NCBI GenBank assembly: GCA_023415595.1
Contig: JAEZJW010000168.1
Coordinates: 1-64,000 of the forward strand
Reading direction: 5' to 3'
From: Bacillota bacterium
GTDB lineage: Bacteria > Bacillota > Clostridia > Lachnospirales > Lachnospiraceae
Length of the DNA: 64,000 nt
Shown: positions 24,477 to 32,025 of the stretch, piece after piece
How positions within the stretch are numbered: the first letter of the stretch is position 1
How the letters are laid out: each line of letters opens with the position of its first letter
Program-made: the position numbers and the translations under genes
Notes under the pieces: model-generated
The model's input: the letters and a program-made list of their open reading frames with translations, nothing else
Database searches by the model: none
Told to the model about the DNA's origin: nothing

Positions 24477-24480
24477 TGCT

Positions 24481-25419
24481 ATGGACAAGATAAATAAAAG
24501 CCAGTTTGAATGGGTTGGACCCAGTACGATAGATAGTGAAAGCATCACAAGACCTAGTATCAGCTACTGGAAGGATGCGATGCATCGTCTGAGAAAAAAT
24601 AAGGCCGCCATGGTGTGTCTTGGTATTATTGCCTTTATCGCATTAATGTCAATTATTGTACCGTTTTTCTCTCCCTATACCATCAGTGAGCAGCATTTAT
24701 TCCATACGGATGCTGGAATGTTTTTCAAGGATCCAACTGATGGCCATATGCACATTTTTGGTACCGATACCTTAGGCCGTGATATTTTCACAAGGTTATG
24801 GGCAGGCGGCAGGGTTTCCCTGTTCATCTCCATAACCGCTGTATTCGTAAACTTTGTCATCGGAATTATCTATGGTGGTATCTCCGGCTATAAGGGTGGT
24901 GCGGTAGATAATATCATGATGAGAATTATCGAAGTAATTAACGGTATTCCTTACCTGATCATTATTATTTTATTAATGATGGTGCTGAAGCAGGGTGTAG
25001 GAACCATGGTTATCGCCTATGCGACTGTAGGCTGGACCGGTATGGCCCGATTGGTCCGCGGACAGGTGATGAGCCTGAAGCAGCAGGATTATATCACTGC
25101 GGCCAGAGTTATGGGCGCCAAGCCGTCCAGAATAATCTTCAAGCATTTAATTCCGAATACATTAAGTGTCGTTATCGTAAATATTACCCTGGCGATTCCA
25201 GCCGTAATCTTTACGGAAGCATTCTTAAGCTACATCGGTCTTGGTGTGCCGATTCCGCTGCCTAGCTGGGGTATCCTGGCAGCTGATGGCAGTGCTGCGT
25301 TTCAGTCCTATCCTCACCAGTTAGCTATTCCCGCTATCTGCATTTGTTTGACCATGTTATCCTTTAATCTTCTGGGTGATGGTTTACGTGATGCATTAGA
25401 TCCTAAGTTAAGGAGGTAA
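24481..25419 (+). CDS. oppC: Oligopeptide ABC transporter permease OppC
   Basis: A 312-residue permease. An N-terminal cytoplasmic segment and OppC_N helix (RKNKAAMVCLGIIAFIALMSI) precede a periplasmic-type loop ending HIFGTDTLGRDIFTRLWAGGRVSL, the OppC/DppC hallmark. The EAA-like loop is GMARLVRGQVMSLKQQDYITAARVMGA. It starts 4 bases after oppB with AAGGAG upstream, and pairs with OppB. Confidence 0.93.
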   Translation: MDKINKSQFEWVGPSTIDSESITRPSISYWKDAMHRLRKNKAAMVCLGIIAFIALMSIIVPFFSPYTISEQHLFHTDAGMFFKDPTDGHMHIFGTDTLGRDIFTRLWAGGRVSLFISITAVFVNFVIGIIYGGISGYKGGAVDNIMMRIIEVINGIPYLIIIILLMMVLKQGVGTMVIAYATVGWTGMARLVRGQVMSLKQQDYITAARVMGAKPSRIIFKHLIPNTLSVVIVNITLAIPAVIFTEAFLSYIGLGVPIPLPSWGILAADGSAAFQSYPHQLAIPAICICLTMLSFNLLGDGLRDALDPKLRR

Positions 25420-25423
25420 TGTG

Positions 25424-26428
25424 ATGAATAAAGTATTGGAAGTTAAAGATTTACACGTATCCTTCGATACTTATGCCGGTGAGGTGAAAGCAGTCCGTGG
25501 GGTTTCCTTTGAACTGAAAGAGGGAGAAGTACTCGCCATCGTTGGCGAGAGTGGCTGCGGCAAGAGTGTTACGGCCCAGACTATCATGAAGCTGAATCCC
25601 ATGCCTCCGGCAAGAATTGCAAACGGAGAGATAATATTAGCAGAGAAAGATATCGTCAATGCATCCGAGAAGGATATGATGAAGATACGCGGTAAGGATG
25701 TCAGCATGATCTTCCAGGATCCTATGACCTGTCTAAATCCTACGATGCAGGTGGGTAAACAGCTGACAGAAGCAATCCGCCATCATCAGAATCTGACCCA
25801 GGAGCAGGCACATAAGGAAGCACTCCGTCTGCTGGAAATTGTTAAGATTCCCAATGCAGAACAGCGTGCGAAGCAGTACCCTCATGAGTTCTCCGGCGGT
25901 ATGAGGCAGAGAGTTATGATTGCAATGGCTCTGTCCTGTGCACCGAAGCTCTTAATCGCAGATGAGCCGACAACCGCTCTGGATGTTACGATCCAGGCAC
26001 AGATCATGGATCTTCTGAAGGAAATTAAGGAACAGACAAATACAGCGATTATCCTGTTTACCCATGACCTCGGTGTTGTAGCGAGCATGGCTGACCGTGT
26101 AGCGGTAATGTATGCAGGTAAAATCGTAGAGACCGGTACAGCGGAGGATATTTTCTACCGTCCGTCCCATCCCTATACGAGGGCATTATTAAAGAGCCTT
26201 CCTAAGACGGATATGGACCGCAGCGTAAGATTAGTATCCATCGCCGGAACTCCTCCGGACCTTTTAAATCCTCCGGTAGGCTGTCCGTTTGCCAGCAGAT
26301 GTCTTCACACGATGAAGCTCTGCCAGGCAGAGATGCCGCCTCATTTTGCGCCTGACAAGAATCATCAGTCCGCCTGCTGGTTACTGCATCCGGATTGCCC
26401 GGGCGCTCAGGGTGGAGGTGTAGAATAA
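25424..26428 (+). CDS. oppD: Oligopeptide ABC transporter ATPase OppD
   Basis: A 334-residue ATP-binding subunit. Walker A is GESGCGKSV near residue 39, the Q-loop is FQDPMTCLNPTM, the ABC signature is FSGGMRQR near 160, and Walker B is LLIADEPTTALD. The C-terminal oligopeptide-transporter domain has the Cys motif CPFASRC. The start is set at the ATG at 25424 with AGGAGG 7 bases upstream; an adjacent GTG at 25421 is also in frame. It energises import with OppF. Confidence 0.93.
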   Translation: MNKVLEVKDLHVSFDTYAGEVKAVRGVSFELKEGEVLAIVGESGCGKSVTAQTIMKLNPMPPARIANGEIILAEKDIVNASEKDMMKIRGKDVSMIFQDPMTCLNPTMQVGKQLTEAIRHHQNLTQEQAHKEALRLLEIVKIPNAEQRAKQYPHEFSGGMRQRVMIAMALSCAPKLLIADEPTTALDVTIQAQIMDLLKEIKEQTNTAIILFTHDLGVVASMADRVAVMYAGKIVETGTAEDIFYRPSHPYTRALLKSLPKTDMDRSVRLVSIAGTPPDLLNPPVGCPFASRCLHTMKLCQAEMPPHFAPDKNHQSACWLLHPDCPGAQGGGVE

Positions 26429-27411
26429 TGGATCAGATGAAGAATTCCTCAGGAAACAGCCAGCAGAAGCTGGTTGAGATACAGAATGTATCTAAGCATT
26501 TCAGGGTTGCCGATGGTGTCCTGAAGGCTGTGAGTAGTGTAAATATCGATATTATGAAGGGTGAGACCTTAGGTCTGGTTGGTGAATCAGGATGCGGAAA
26601 GTCTACCTTCGGTAAGGTGCTGATGGGTATATATCCGCCTACGATGGGTAAGATCCTCTACCATGGTAAGAAGGATATGGAGATCAACCGGAAAACTCTG
26701 TTCTCCTATGCCAAGATGGCTCAGATTATCTTCCTGGATCCCTATTCCTCTCTGGATCCCCGAATGACGGTAGGCTCCATTATTGAAGAGGGTATGATCA
26801 TTCATAATATGTATAATAAGCAGAAGCGTCAGCAGAGAGTATATGAGCTGTTGGAGCTGGTTGGCCTTAATAAGGAGCATGCGAACCGCTTCCCCCACGA
26901 GTTCTCCGGAGGACAGCGTCAGCGTATCGGTATCGCAAGAGCACTGGCGATTGAGCCGGAGTTCATCGTATGTGATGAACCGATCTCTGCACTTGATGTA
27001 TCCATCCAGTCCCAGATCATCAACCTTCTTCATGATCTTCAGAAGAAGCTGAACCTTACCTACCTGTTCATCGCTCATGACTTAAATATCGTAAAATATA
27101 TCAGTGACCGTATTGCGGTAATGTATCTTGGCAATATCGTGGAGCTGGCAACCAGTGAAGAGCTATATTCCAAGACACTTCACCCGTATTCTCAGGCACT
27201 GCTGTCCGCAGTTCCGATACCGGATCCTGATCAGGAAGCACAGAAGAAGCGCCAGATCCTGACCGGTGATGTACCGAGCCCGATCAATACACCGAAGGGC
27301 TGTCCGTTCGCCGGACGCTGCCCCCGTGCAACTGATATTTGCAGGGAAGTGAAGCCTGATCTGGAGCTGAAGCAGGGCCATATGGTGGCATGCCATCACG
27401 TGGAGAAGTAA
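26428..27411 (+). CDS. oppF: Oligopeptide ABC transporter ATPase OppF
   Basis: A 327-residue ATP-binding subunit. Walker A is GESGCGKST, the Q-loop region is FLDPYSSLDPRMTV, the signature is FSGGQRQR, and Walker B is FIVCDEPISALD. The C-terminal Cys motif is CPFAGRCP. The start ATG shares one base with the oppD stop codon, and GGTGGAGG lies just upstream. It is the last gene of the opp operon. Structured element E1 copy 2 begins 32 bp after its stop. Confidence 0.93.
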   Translation: MDQMKNSSGNSQQKLVEIQNVSKHFRVADGVLKAVSSVNIDIMKGETLGLVGESGCGKSTFGKVLMGIYPPTMGKILYHGKKDMEINRKTLFSYAKMAQIIFLDPYSSLDPRMTVGSIIEEGMIIHNMYNKQKRQQRVYELLELVGLNKEHANRFPHEFSGGQRQRIGIARALAIEPEFIVCDEPISALDVSIQSQIINLLHDLQKKLNLTYLFIAHDLNIVKYISDRIAVMYLGNIVELATSEELYSKTLHPYSQALLSAVPIPDPDQEAQKKRQILTGDVPSPINTPKGCPFAGRCPRATDICREVKPDLELKQGHMVACHHVEK

Positions 27412-27443
27412 GTTTAGTTAGTTTGAATTTGTTGAGTTATTAA

Positions 27444-27628
27444 AGGATTTTGCATAAATAGTTTATCGGGGGTAGCATCATCATTATCCTCGGAGAAAGA
27501 TTTCCTACTACTGTCGCGCCGACCCCGCCTATATAAAGCAGGCGGCTGCCATCAGGCGCATACATTCGTAGGAAACTTCTCCGTTGACAACGATGACGCT
27601 GCCCCCCTCGCTATTTATGCAAAATCCT
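27444..27628 (+). repeat. Structured repeat element E1, copy 2
   Basis: A 185-bp version of the element at 11211-11430, in the same orientation relative to the gene upstream. Outer arms AGGATTTTGCATAAATAG and CTATTTATGCAAAATCCT are a perfect 18 bp. The next helix is GGGGGTAGC (27468-27476) with GCTGCCCCC (27598-27606). Then GGAGAA/TTCTCC and TTTCCTAC/GTAGGAAA follow, and a GCGCC/GGCGC helix closes a single CCGCCT/AGGCGG hairpin. Relative to copy 1, base pairs change together in three helices while the loops stay the same. The apex has lost one hairpin. Confidence 0.75.
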
Positions 27629-27783
27629 CTCCACACATCGATAAAAATCAATTATAACCAATCCATTTCAGAATAGTTAACGATCTTGATTTCTCTTAAA
27701 TAATAAAACTGCTTACTTCTCTTATTATAATGAAGTCATTGTGATGGATGTTCTTTTAGAGGTTTAACTGCTTTTAATTCACA

Positions 27784-28005
27784 GACAGGATAAGTGCGCC
27801 CGTTCATAGGGGGTGTGGGCAGATGCCGGAAAACAATTAGCCAATTTTCGAGTGAGTTTAAGCATGCTAGTTCGTTTCGCGAGCGACTGACGAACCTATC
27901 AAGGAGGAGCGAAACGTAATAAACGCATGCTTAAACTTCCGAAAATTGAGCTTGTTTTACGGCACTGTCCATATCTTCCTATGAAAATGGGCGCACTTAT
28001 CCGTC
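27784..28005. repeat. Long fold-back element E3
   Basis: A 222-bp nested palindrome. Pairs are GGATAAGTGCGCCC (27788-27801) with its exact complement (27989-28002), TTCATAGG with CCTATGAA, GCCGgAAAACAA with TTGTTTTaCGGC, AATTTTCG with CGAAAATT, AGTTTAAGCATGC (27855-27867) with its complement (27925-27937), and CGTTTCGC with GCGAAACG. Nearly the whole element folds into one rod. No gene is inside. The 27629-27783 gap between E1 and E3 is AT-rich with nothing recognisable. Confidence 0.7.
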
Positions 28006-28113
28006 CGGGTATTTAACATAAACTAGAAAGCAGAAGATAGAGAATGACAAGGTCATTCTGTGGTGATATAATATCCTAAGTATTTATGAATTCTAGTTGA
28101 TGGGGGTTTTGTG

Positions 28114-28689
28114 ATGGAGAATACGTTGATCAGGATGGCAACCTTAGAGGATGCGCCTGCGATTTATAAAATCTATGAGCCTTATATTTTAGAGACGGCG
28201 ATTACCTTTGAATATGATCCGGTTCCTCTTCCTGTGTTTGAGAAGCGGATGGAGACAGTGCTGGAGCAGTTCCCCTGGCTGGTTTATGAGAGGGACGGAG
28301 AGATCCTGGGTTATGCTTACTGCGCGAAATTTAAGGAGAGAGCAGCCTTTGCCTGGGACTGCGAATGTTCTGTATACATCGATCAGAGGGCACATAGGCA
28401 GGGGATCGCAACTGCCTTGTATGATAAGCTGTATGAGCTGGTGAACGAGCAGGGATATTATACAATTTATGCTTTGATTACTTATCATCATGAAAGCAGC
28501 ATGGAGCTTCATAAAAGGTTCGGCTTCGAGAGGGTCGGGGTTTATGAGAAAACCGGATACAAGTTTGGGAAATGGTGGGATCTGCTGGTGATGGAGAAAA
28601 GACTGCGTCCCTGTGACGAAGTCCCTGCTCAAACCAAAACCATTCATGAGCTTCTTAAAAACAGGGATATGTTATGGCAGAAGAGATAA
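28114..28689 (+). CDS. GNAT acetyltransferase, phosphinothricin-acetyltransferase type
   Basis: A 191-residue acetyltransferase of the PAT/Bar family (COG1247). The N-terminal RMATLEDAPAIYKIYEPYILETAITFEYDP, the CoA-binding YIDQRAHRQGIATALYDKL near residue 88, and the C-terminal HKRFGFERVGVYEKTGYKFGKWWDLLVMEKRL are characteristic. The family acetylates free amino groups of amino acid analogues; the natural substrate here is unknown. The start is the ATG at 28114, after a GGGGG site; a GTG just before it is also in frame. It is monocistronic, with a terminator at 28784-28819. Confidence 0.82.
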   Translation: MENTLIRMATLEDAPAIYKIYEPYILETAITFEYDPVPLPVFEKRMETVLEQFPWLVYERDGEILGYAYCAKFKERAAFAWDCECSVYIDQRAHRQGIATALYDKLYELVNEQGYYTIYALITYHHESSMELHKRFGFERVGVYEKTGYKFGKWWDLLVMEKRLRPCDEVPAQTKTIHELLKNRDMLWQKR

Positions 28690-28783
28690 ATTTAACGAAG
28701 AATTGCGCATTATCGATAGGAACTACAGAGAAATAATGGGTAACAACTAAGATAAAATCGAATAGTATCATACCTTGTAGAAC

Positions 28784-28819
28784 AAGAGGAAAATCTGTAA
28801 ATAGGTTTTCCTCTTTTTT
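28784..28819 (+). terminator. Strong rho-independent terminator
   Basis: AAGAGGAAAA and TTTTCCTCTT pair perfectly and continue into a TTTTTT tract. It separates the acetyltransferase from the polysaccharide cluster promoter. Confidence 0.85.
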
Positions 28820-28830
28820 ACATTTATTAA

Positions 28831-28859
28831 TTGAATTTATGATACCCGTGGTATATAAT
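28831..28859 (+). promoter_or_regulatory. Main promoter of the polysaccharide cluster
   Basis: TTGAAT (28831-28836), 17-base spacer, TATAAT (28854-28859), starting right after the preceding terminator. The 5' UTR is about 110 nt. Confidence 0.8.
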
Positions 28860-28895
28860 AACGACATGGAAAAATATGGGGATTAAAGTTGGCTT

Positions 28896-28975
28896 ATATC
28901 ATTCCTTCCCTTGATTTAGATAAATAAGGGGAATGATATCCTTGATCCTCGTAATGGAGGGTAAGGAGTATCAAG
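28896..28975 (+). promoter_or_regulatory. Two-hairpin leader of the polysaccharide cluster
   Basis: ATATCATTCC (28896-28905) and GGAATGATAT (28930-28939) form a perfect 10-bp stem extended by CCTT/AAGG after a bulge. Immediately after, CTTGAT (28941-28946) and ATCAAG (28970-28975) enclose a CCTC/GAGG hairpin and the AAGGAG ribosome site. It is a candidate recognition site for a processive antitermination factor or for translational control. Confidence 0.5.
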
Positions 28976-29842
28976 ATGATTTTACATTCTGAGCTGTTAA
29001 GTACAGAGATGAAACAGTACCCGCAGTATTCGCGGCTGGTGGATAAGGACAAGATACCGGTATGCAATATACTGGGGGTGAATATCGCAGCTATCAATAT
29101 GAACTGGCTGCTAAAGTATCTGTTTAAACACATCAAAAACCCTGAGGGGAATTTATTATCTGGCGATTATATCTGTGTTTCCAATGTACATACGACAATA
29201 ACTGCATATGAGGATGCTGATTATTGCAGAATTCAGAACAACGGACTTATGGCAATACCGGATGGAGGTCCGTTAGCAAAATTCGGTCGAAGGCAGGGGC
29301 ATCTGAAGATGGCAAGAACAGCGGGACCCAGTCTGATGGAAGAGGTTTTCAAAAGATCTGTGGAGTGCGGTTATTGCCATTACTTTTTGGGGTCAACTGA
29401 GGATACGCTGAACAGAATGATGGAAACCATTAGTGAGAAGTACCCCGGAATAAAAATTGTCGGTAAATTCAGTCCACCCTTCCGCCCTCTTACAGCAGAG
29501 GAGGATTGGAAAATTACTCATGAGATCAACCTGGCGGATCCGGATTTCATATGGGTCGGCCTGGGTGCACCGAAGCAGGAGAATTGGATGGCAGAACACC
29601 AGGGATCAGTCTGCGGGCTAATGATGGGGGTTGGAGCCGGGTTTGATTACTTTGCGGGTAATATAAAGAGAGCACCGGAATGGATGCAGAACAGGAATCT
29701 GGAATGGTTGTACCGTCTGCTCCAGGATCCCAGAAGGCTGTTCAAACGTTATATGAAAACTAATATTGAATTTCTTTGGTTGGTTGCAAAGGGATATTAT
29801 TATAGATTATTCCGGAAGGAGAAGGGTTACGTAAGAGGATGA
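28976..29842 (+). CDS. WecG/TagA/CpsF family glycosyltransferase
   Basis: A 288-residue glycosyltransferase of the WecB/TagA/CpsF family (GT26), which adds UDP-ManNAc or a related N-acetylhexosamine to an undecaprenyl-linked acceptor at the membrane. The nucleotide-binding entry GDYICVSNVHTTITAYED and the catalytic region AIPDGGPLAK are visible, and the C-terminal WVGLGAPKQENWM and GVGAGFDYFAGNIKRAPEWMQ blocks are diagnostic. AAGGAG lies 7 bases before the ATG. It is the first gene of the cluster and overlaps the next gene by ATGA. Confidence 0.88.
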   Translation: MILHSELLSTEMKQYPQYSRLVDKDKIPVCNILGVNIAAINMNWLLKYLFKHIKNPEGNLLSGDYICVSNVHTTITAYEDADYCRIQNNGLMAIPDGGPLAKFGRRQGHLKMARTAGPSLMEEVFKRSVECGYCHYFLGSTEDTLNRMMETISEKYPGIKIVGKFSPPFRPLTAEEDWKITHEINLADPDFIWVGLGAPKQENWMAEHQGSVCGLMMGVGAGFDYFAGNIKRAPEWMQNRNLEWLYRLLQDPRRLFKRYMKTNIEFLWLVAKGYYYRLFRKEKGYVRG

Positions 29843-31047
29843 AGAGAAGTAAAGGGAATAACGGTTTTAATGGGACGCAGAACAATTTACAGCGGGTGTT
29901 GATCGTACATAACTATTATCAGATTCCCGGAGGGGAGGACACAGTAGTACACAATGAGAAGGAACTATTGGAGAAGCATGGTCATAAAGTATATCTATAT
30001 AGCAGGAATAACAGGGAACTGAAGGAAAAGCCGCTGCGTAAGCTGCTGCTTCCTTTTACCATGATATTTTCCGTCCGGACCTATCGTGAGGTCAAAAGAC
30101 TGATCAGCGATAAACATATCGATATCGTACATGTACATAATACGCTGAGTCTGATCAGCCCATCGGTCTATTATGCTGCGCTCCGGCGTAAGGTTCCGGT
30201 GGTACAGACCATACATAATTTCCGATTACTATGCCCTGCTGCAACCCTTTATCGTGACGGTATCTGTGAGGACTGCATCCGTCAGGGTTTGTCCTGTGCG
30301 ATCAGGTACCGTTGTTATCGGGACAGTTTACTGCAGACCATGGGTTGTGTGATAAATCTAAGTCTGCATCGGTGGACCGGAGTCTACAAAAGGCTGAACT
30401 ATATCTGCCTGACTGATTTCAACAAGGATAAGCTTCTGGAGATAAATCAGGGCGGAAAACAGCGGGTCGATCCGGATCGAATTTTTATCAAACCCAATTT
30501 TATAGAGTTTGGCAGGGATGTGATACCCTTTGCCGACAGAAAGAATCGATTCATATTCGTGGGGCGTCTGGATAAAACGAAGGGGATCAGGCTGCTTCTG
30601 GAGGTCTGGAAGGAAATACGGACAAGTGAGCTGATCCTGTGCGGTACCGGACCGGAGCTGGCTTGGGGTAAGGAGTATATCAGGGAGAACGGTCTTGAAA
30701 ATGTTAAGCTTCTGGGGTATCGGGGGAAGGAGGAGGTTCTGGAGCTTATTGCAGAAGCAAAGGCCTTGATCCTTCCGACGCAGTGGTATGAAGGGTTTCC
30801 GATGACCATCATCGAAAGTCTTGCCTGTGGAACGCCGGTAATCGGCAGCAAGATTGGTAATGTGGGCAATCTCATCATCGACGGTATCAATGGTCTGACC
30901 TTTCAATACAACTCGGTAACCGGGCTTCGGGAGGCTGTGTCGAAGCTACAGGATATGTGCGCTTCAAGCAGGGATTATTATGAAAAGAACTTTTCAGGCG
31001 AAGATAATTACAAGCTCCTAAACAGCATTTATGAACGGTTATTATAA
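29839..31047 (+). CDS. Glycosyltransferase family 4
   Basis: A 402-residue GT-B fold enzyme. The N-terminal domain begins VLIVHNYYQIPGGEDTVVHNEK, with the glycine-rich GGED loop. The C-terminal donor domain has FVGRLDKTKGI, GTGPELAW and the E-x7-E nucleotide-sugar motif EGFPMTIIESLACGTPVIGS. It would add a sugar from a nucleotide donor to the growing repeat unit on the cytoplasmic face. Donor and linkage cannot be told. A Cys-rich insert (CEDCIRQGLSCAIRYRCYRDS) also appears in the related enzyme at 52257. It overlaps its upstream neighbour by 4 bp. Confidence 0.85.
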   Translation: MKRSKGNNGFNGTQNNLQRVLIVHNYYQIPGGEDTVVHNEKELLEKHGHKVYLYSRNNRELKEKPLRKLLLPFTMIFSVRTYREVKRLISDKHIDIVHVHNTLSLISPSVYYAALRRKVPVVQTIHNFRLLCPAATLYRDGICEDCIRQGLSCAIRYRCYRDSLLQTMGCVINLSLHRWTGVYKRLNYICLTDFNKDKLLEINQGGKQRVDPDRIFIKPNFIEFGRDVIPFADRKNRFIFVGRLDKTKGIRLLLEVWKEIRTSELILCGTGPELAWGKEYIRENGLENVKLLGYRGKEEVLELIAEAKALILPTQWYEGFPMTIIESLACGTPVIGSKIGNVGNLIIDGINGLTFQYNSVTGLREAVSKLQDMCASSRDYYEKNFSGEDNYKLLNSIYERLL

Positions 31048-31072
31048 AATGATCAGAGAAAAAGGTGAAACG

Positions 31073-32017
31073 ATGGACAGCGTAAACATCTTGGATAGTA
31101 CGATACAGATGGTTTCAGTGAATAAACGGAAAGCCTCCCATTTGGTAATCTGCAGCCGGGACCACATACGATATCTGATATCAATGAGCGAAGGAAGAAA
31201 ACAATTAAGACGAAGTCTAGCCAGTTATTCTATTAAGCTATCTCTCCTGATCAGGTTCATGAACCTGATACCGGAAAGCCTCCTCCGAAGGTTGCAGCTT
31301 GGATATTATGTTAAGGCCGTTCTTAAGGAAGACCTGAGAAATCCAATGGAAGATATTACTGAACAAAGATATGGGACCCGGGATTGCAGGTGGAACGTAA
31401 TTGTCGGGACCTATGATGAGAAGCAGAAGCTGGTATTCCAGTGCTTTACGGAGGGTAAGCCACCGGTCTATCTTAAGGTAGGACTAAAAAATACTGACAA
31501 GGAGCTTAGGGCCGAGATGGACTTTCTGGAGGAGAGTCCGAAGTTCTCCGATTTTGAGGTTCCGAAGGTATTGGGCAGCAGAAGGTTAGGGGAAGGAAAC
31601 AGGTTTAATATATTGATTACAGAGGAGTTTACCGGCGATAAGGTAAAACCGGAGGCAACGAAGGAGATCTGGCGGATCTTTGAAGAGATCGCATGCCATA
31701 AAAGGGATCCGGTGGAGTGGGCAGACGTAACTCAGGACTGCTTTTCCCATGGAGACTTTACACCCTGGAACATGAGGCGGAAGGGAAACAGATACGTTGT
31801 CTTTGATTGGGAACATTGTGGGCAGAGATTTTATGGATTTGATTTTATCCATTATATCTATCAGACAGAGACGCTAATAAACGGAAGGTCGCCGGAGGAA
31901 GCGGTTCAGACTGCTGTTTCCGAATTCGTAAGATACGCCGGTAACAGGATAGAAAAGGAAGCATTAATCCGCCGATATTTTACCGAACGGGAAAGATGCT
32001 TTGAGAATAACCAGTGA
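31073..32017 (+). CDS. APH-like phosphotransferase (aminoglycoside-kinase fold)
   Basis: A 314-residue protein with the kinase-like APH fold. CFSHGDFTPWNM near residue 223 is the catalytic loop (HGDxxxxN), and VVFDWEHCG is the metal-binding Asp region. The N-lobe is weak but has VYLKVGL as a candidate ATP lysine. Family members phosphorylate small molecules (choline, sugars, antibiotics). In this cluster a sugar or polyol phosphate modification is a fair inference. The start at 31073 has AAGGTG 6-7 bases upstream; the frame is open back to 31031, inside the preceding gene. It overlaps the GTG/TGA region before the next kinase-like gene, so the two are coupled. Confidence 0.65.
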   Translation: MDSVNILDSTIQMVSVNKRKASHLVICSRDHIRYLISMSEGRKQLRRSLASYSIKLSLLIRFMNLIPESLLRRLQLGYYVKAVLKEDLRNPMEDITEQRYGTRDCRWNVIVGTYDEKQKLVFQCFTEGKPPVYLKVGLKNTDKELRAEMDFLEESPKFSDFEVPKVLGSRRLGEGNRFNILITEEFTGDKVKPEATKEIWRIFEEIACHKRDPVEWADVTQDCFSHGDFTPWNMRRKGNRYVVFDWEHCGQRFYGFDFIHYIYQTETLINGRSPEEAVQTAVSEFVRYAGNRIEKEALIRRYFTERERCFENNQ

Positions 32018-32025
32018 GGAAGATT

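Noticed and set aside
31031..31072. Longer N-terminus for the APH-like kinase
   Set aside because: The extension overlaps the previous gene and has no ribosome site; ATG 31073 does.
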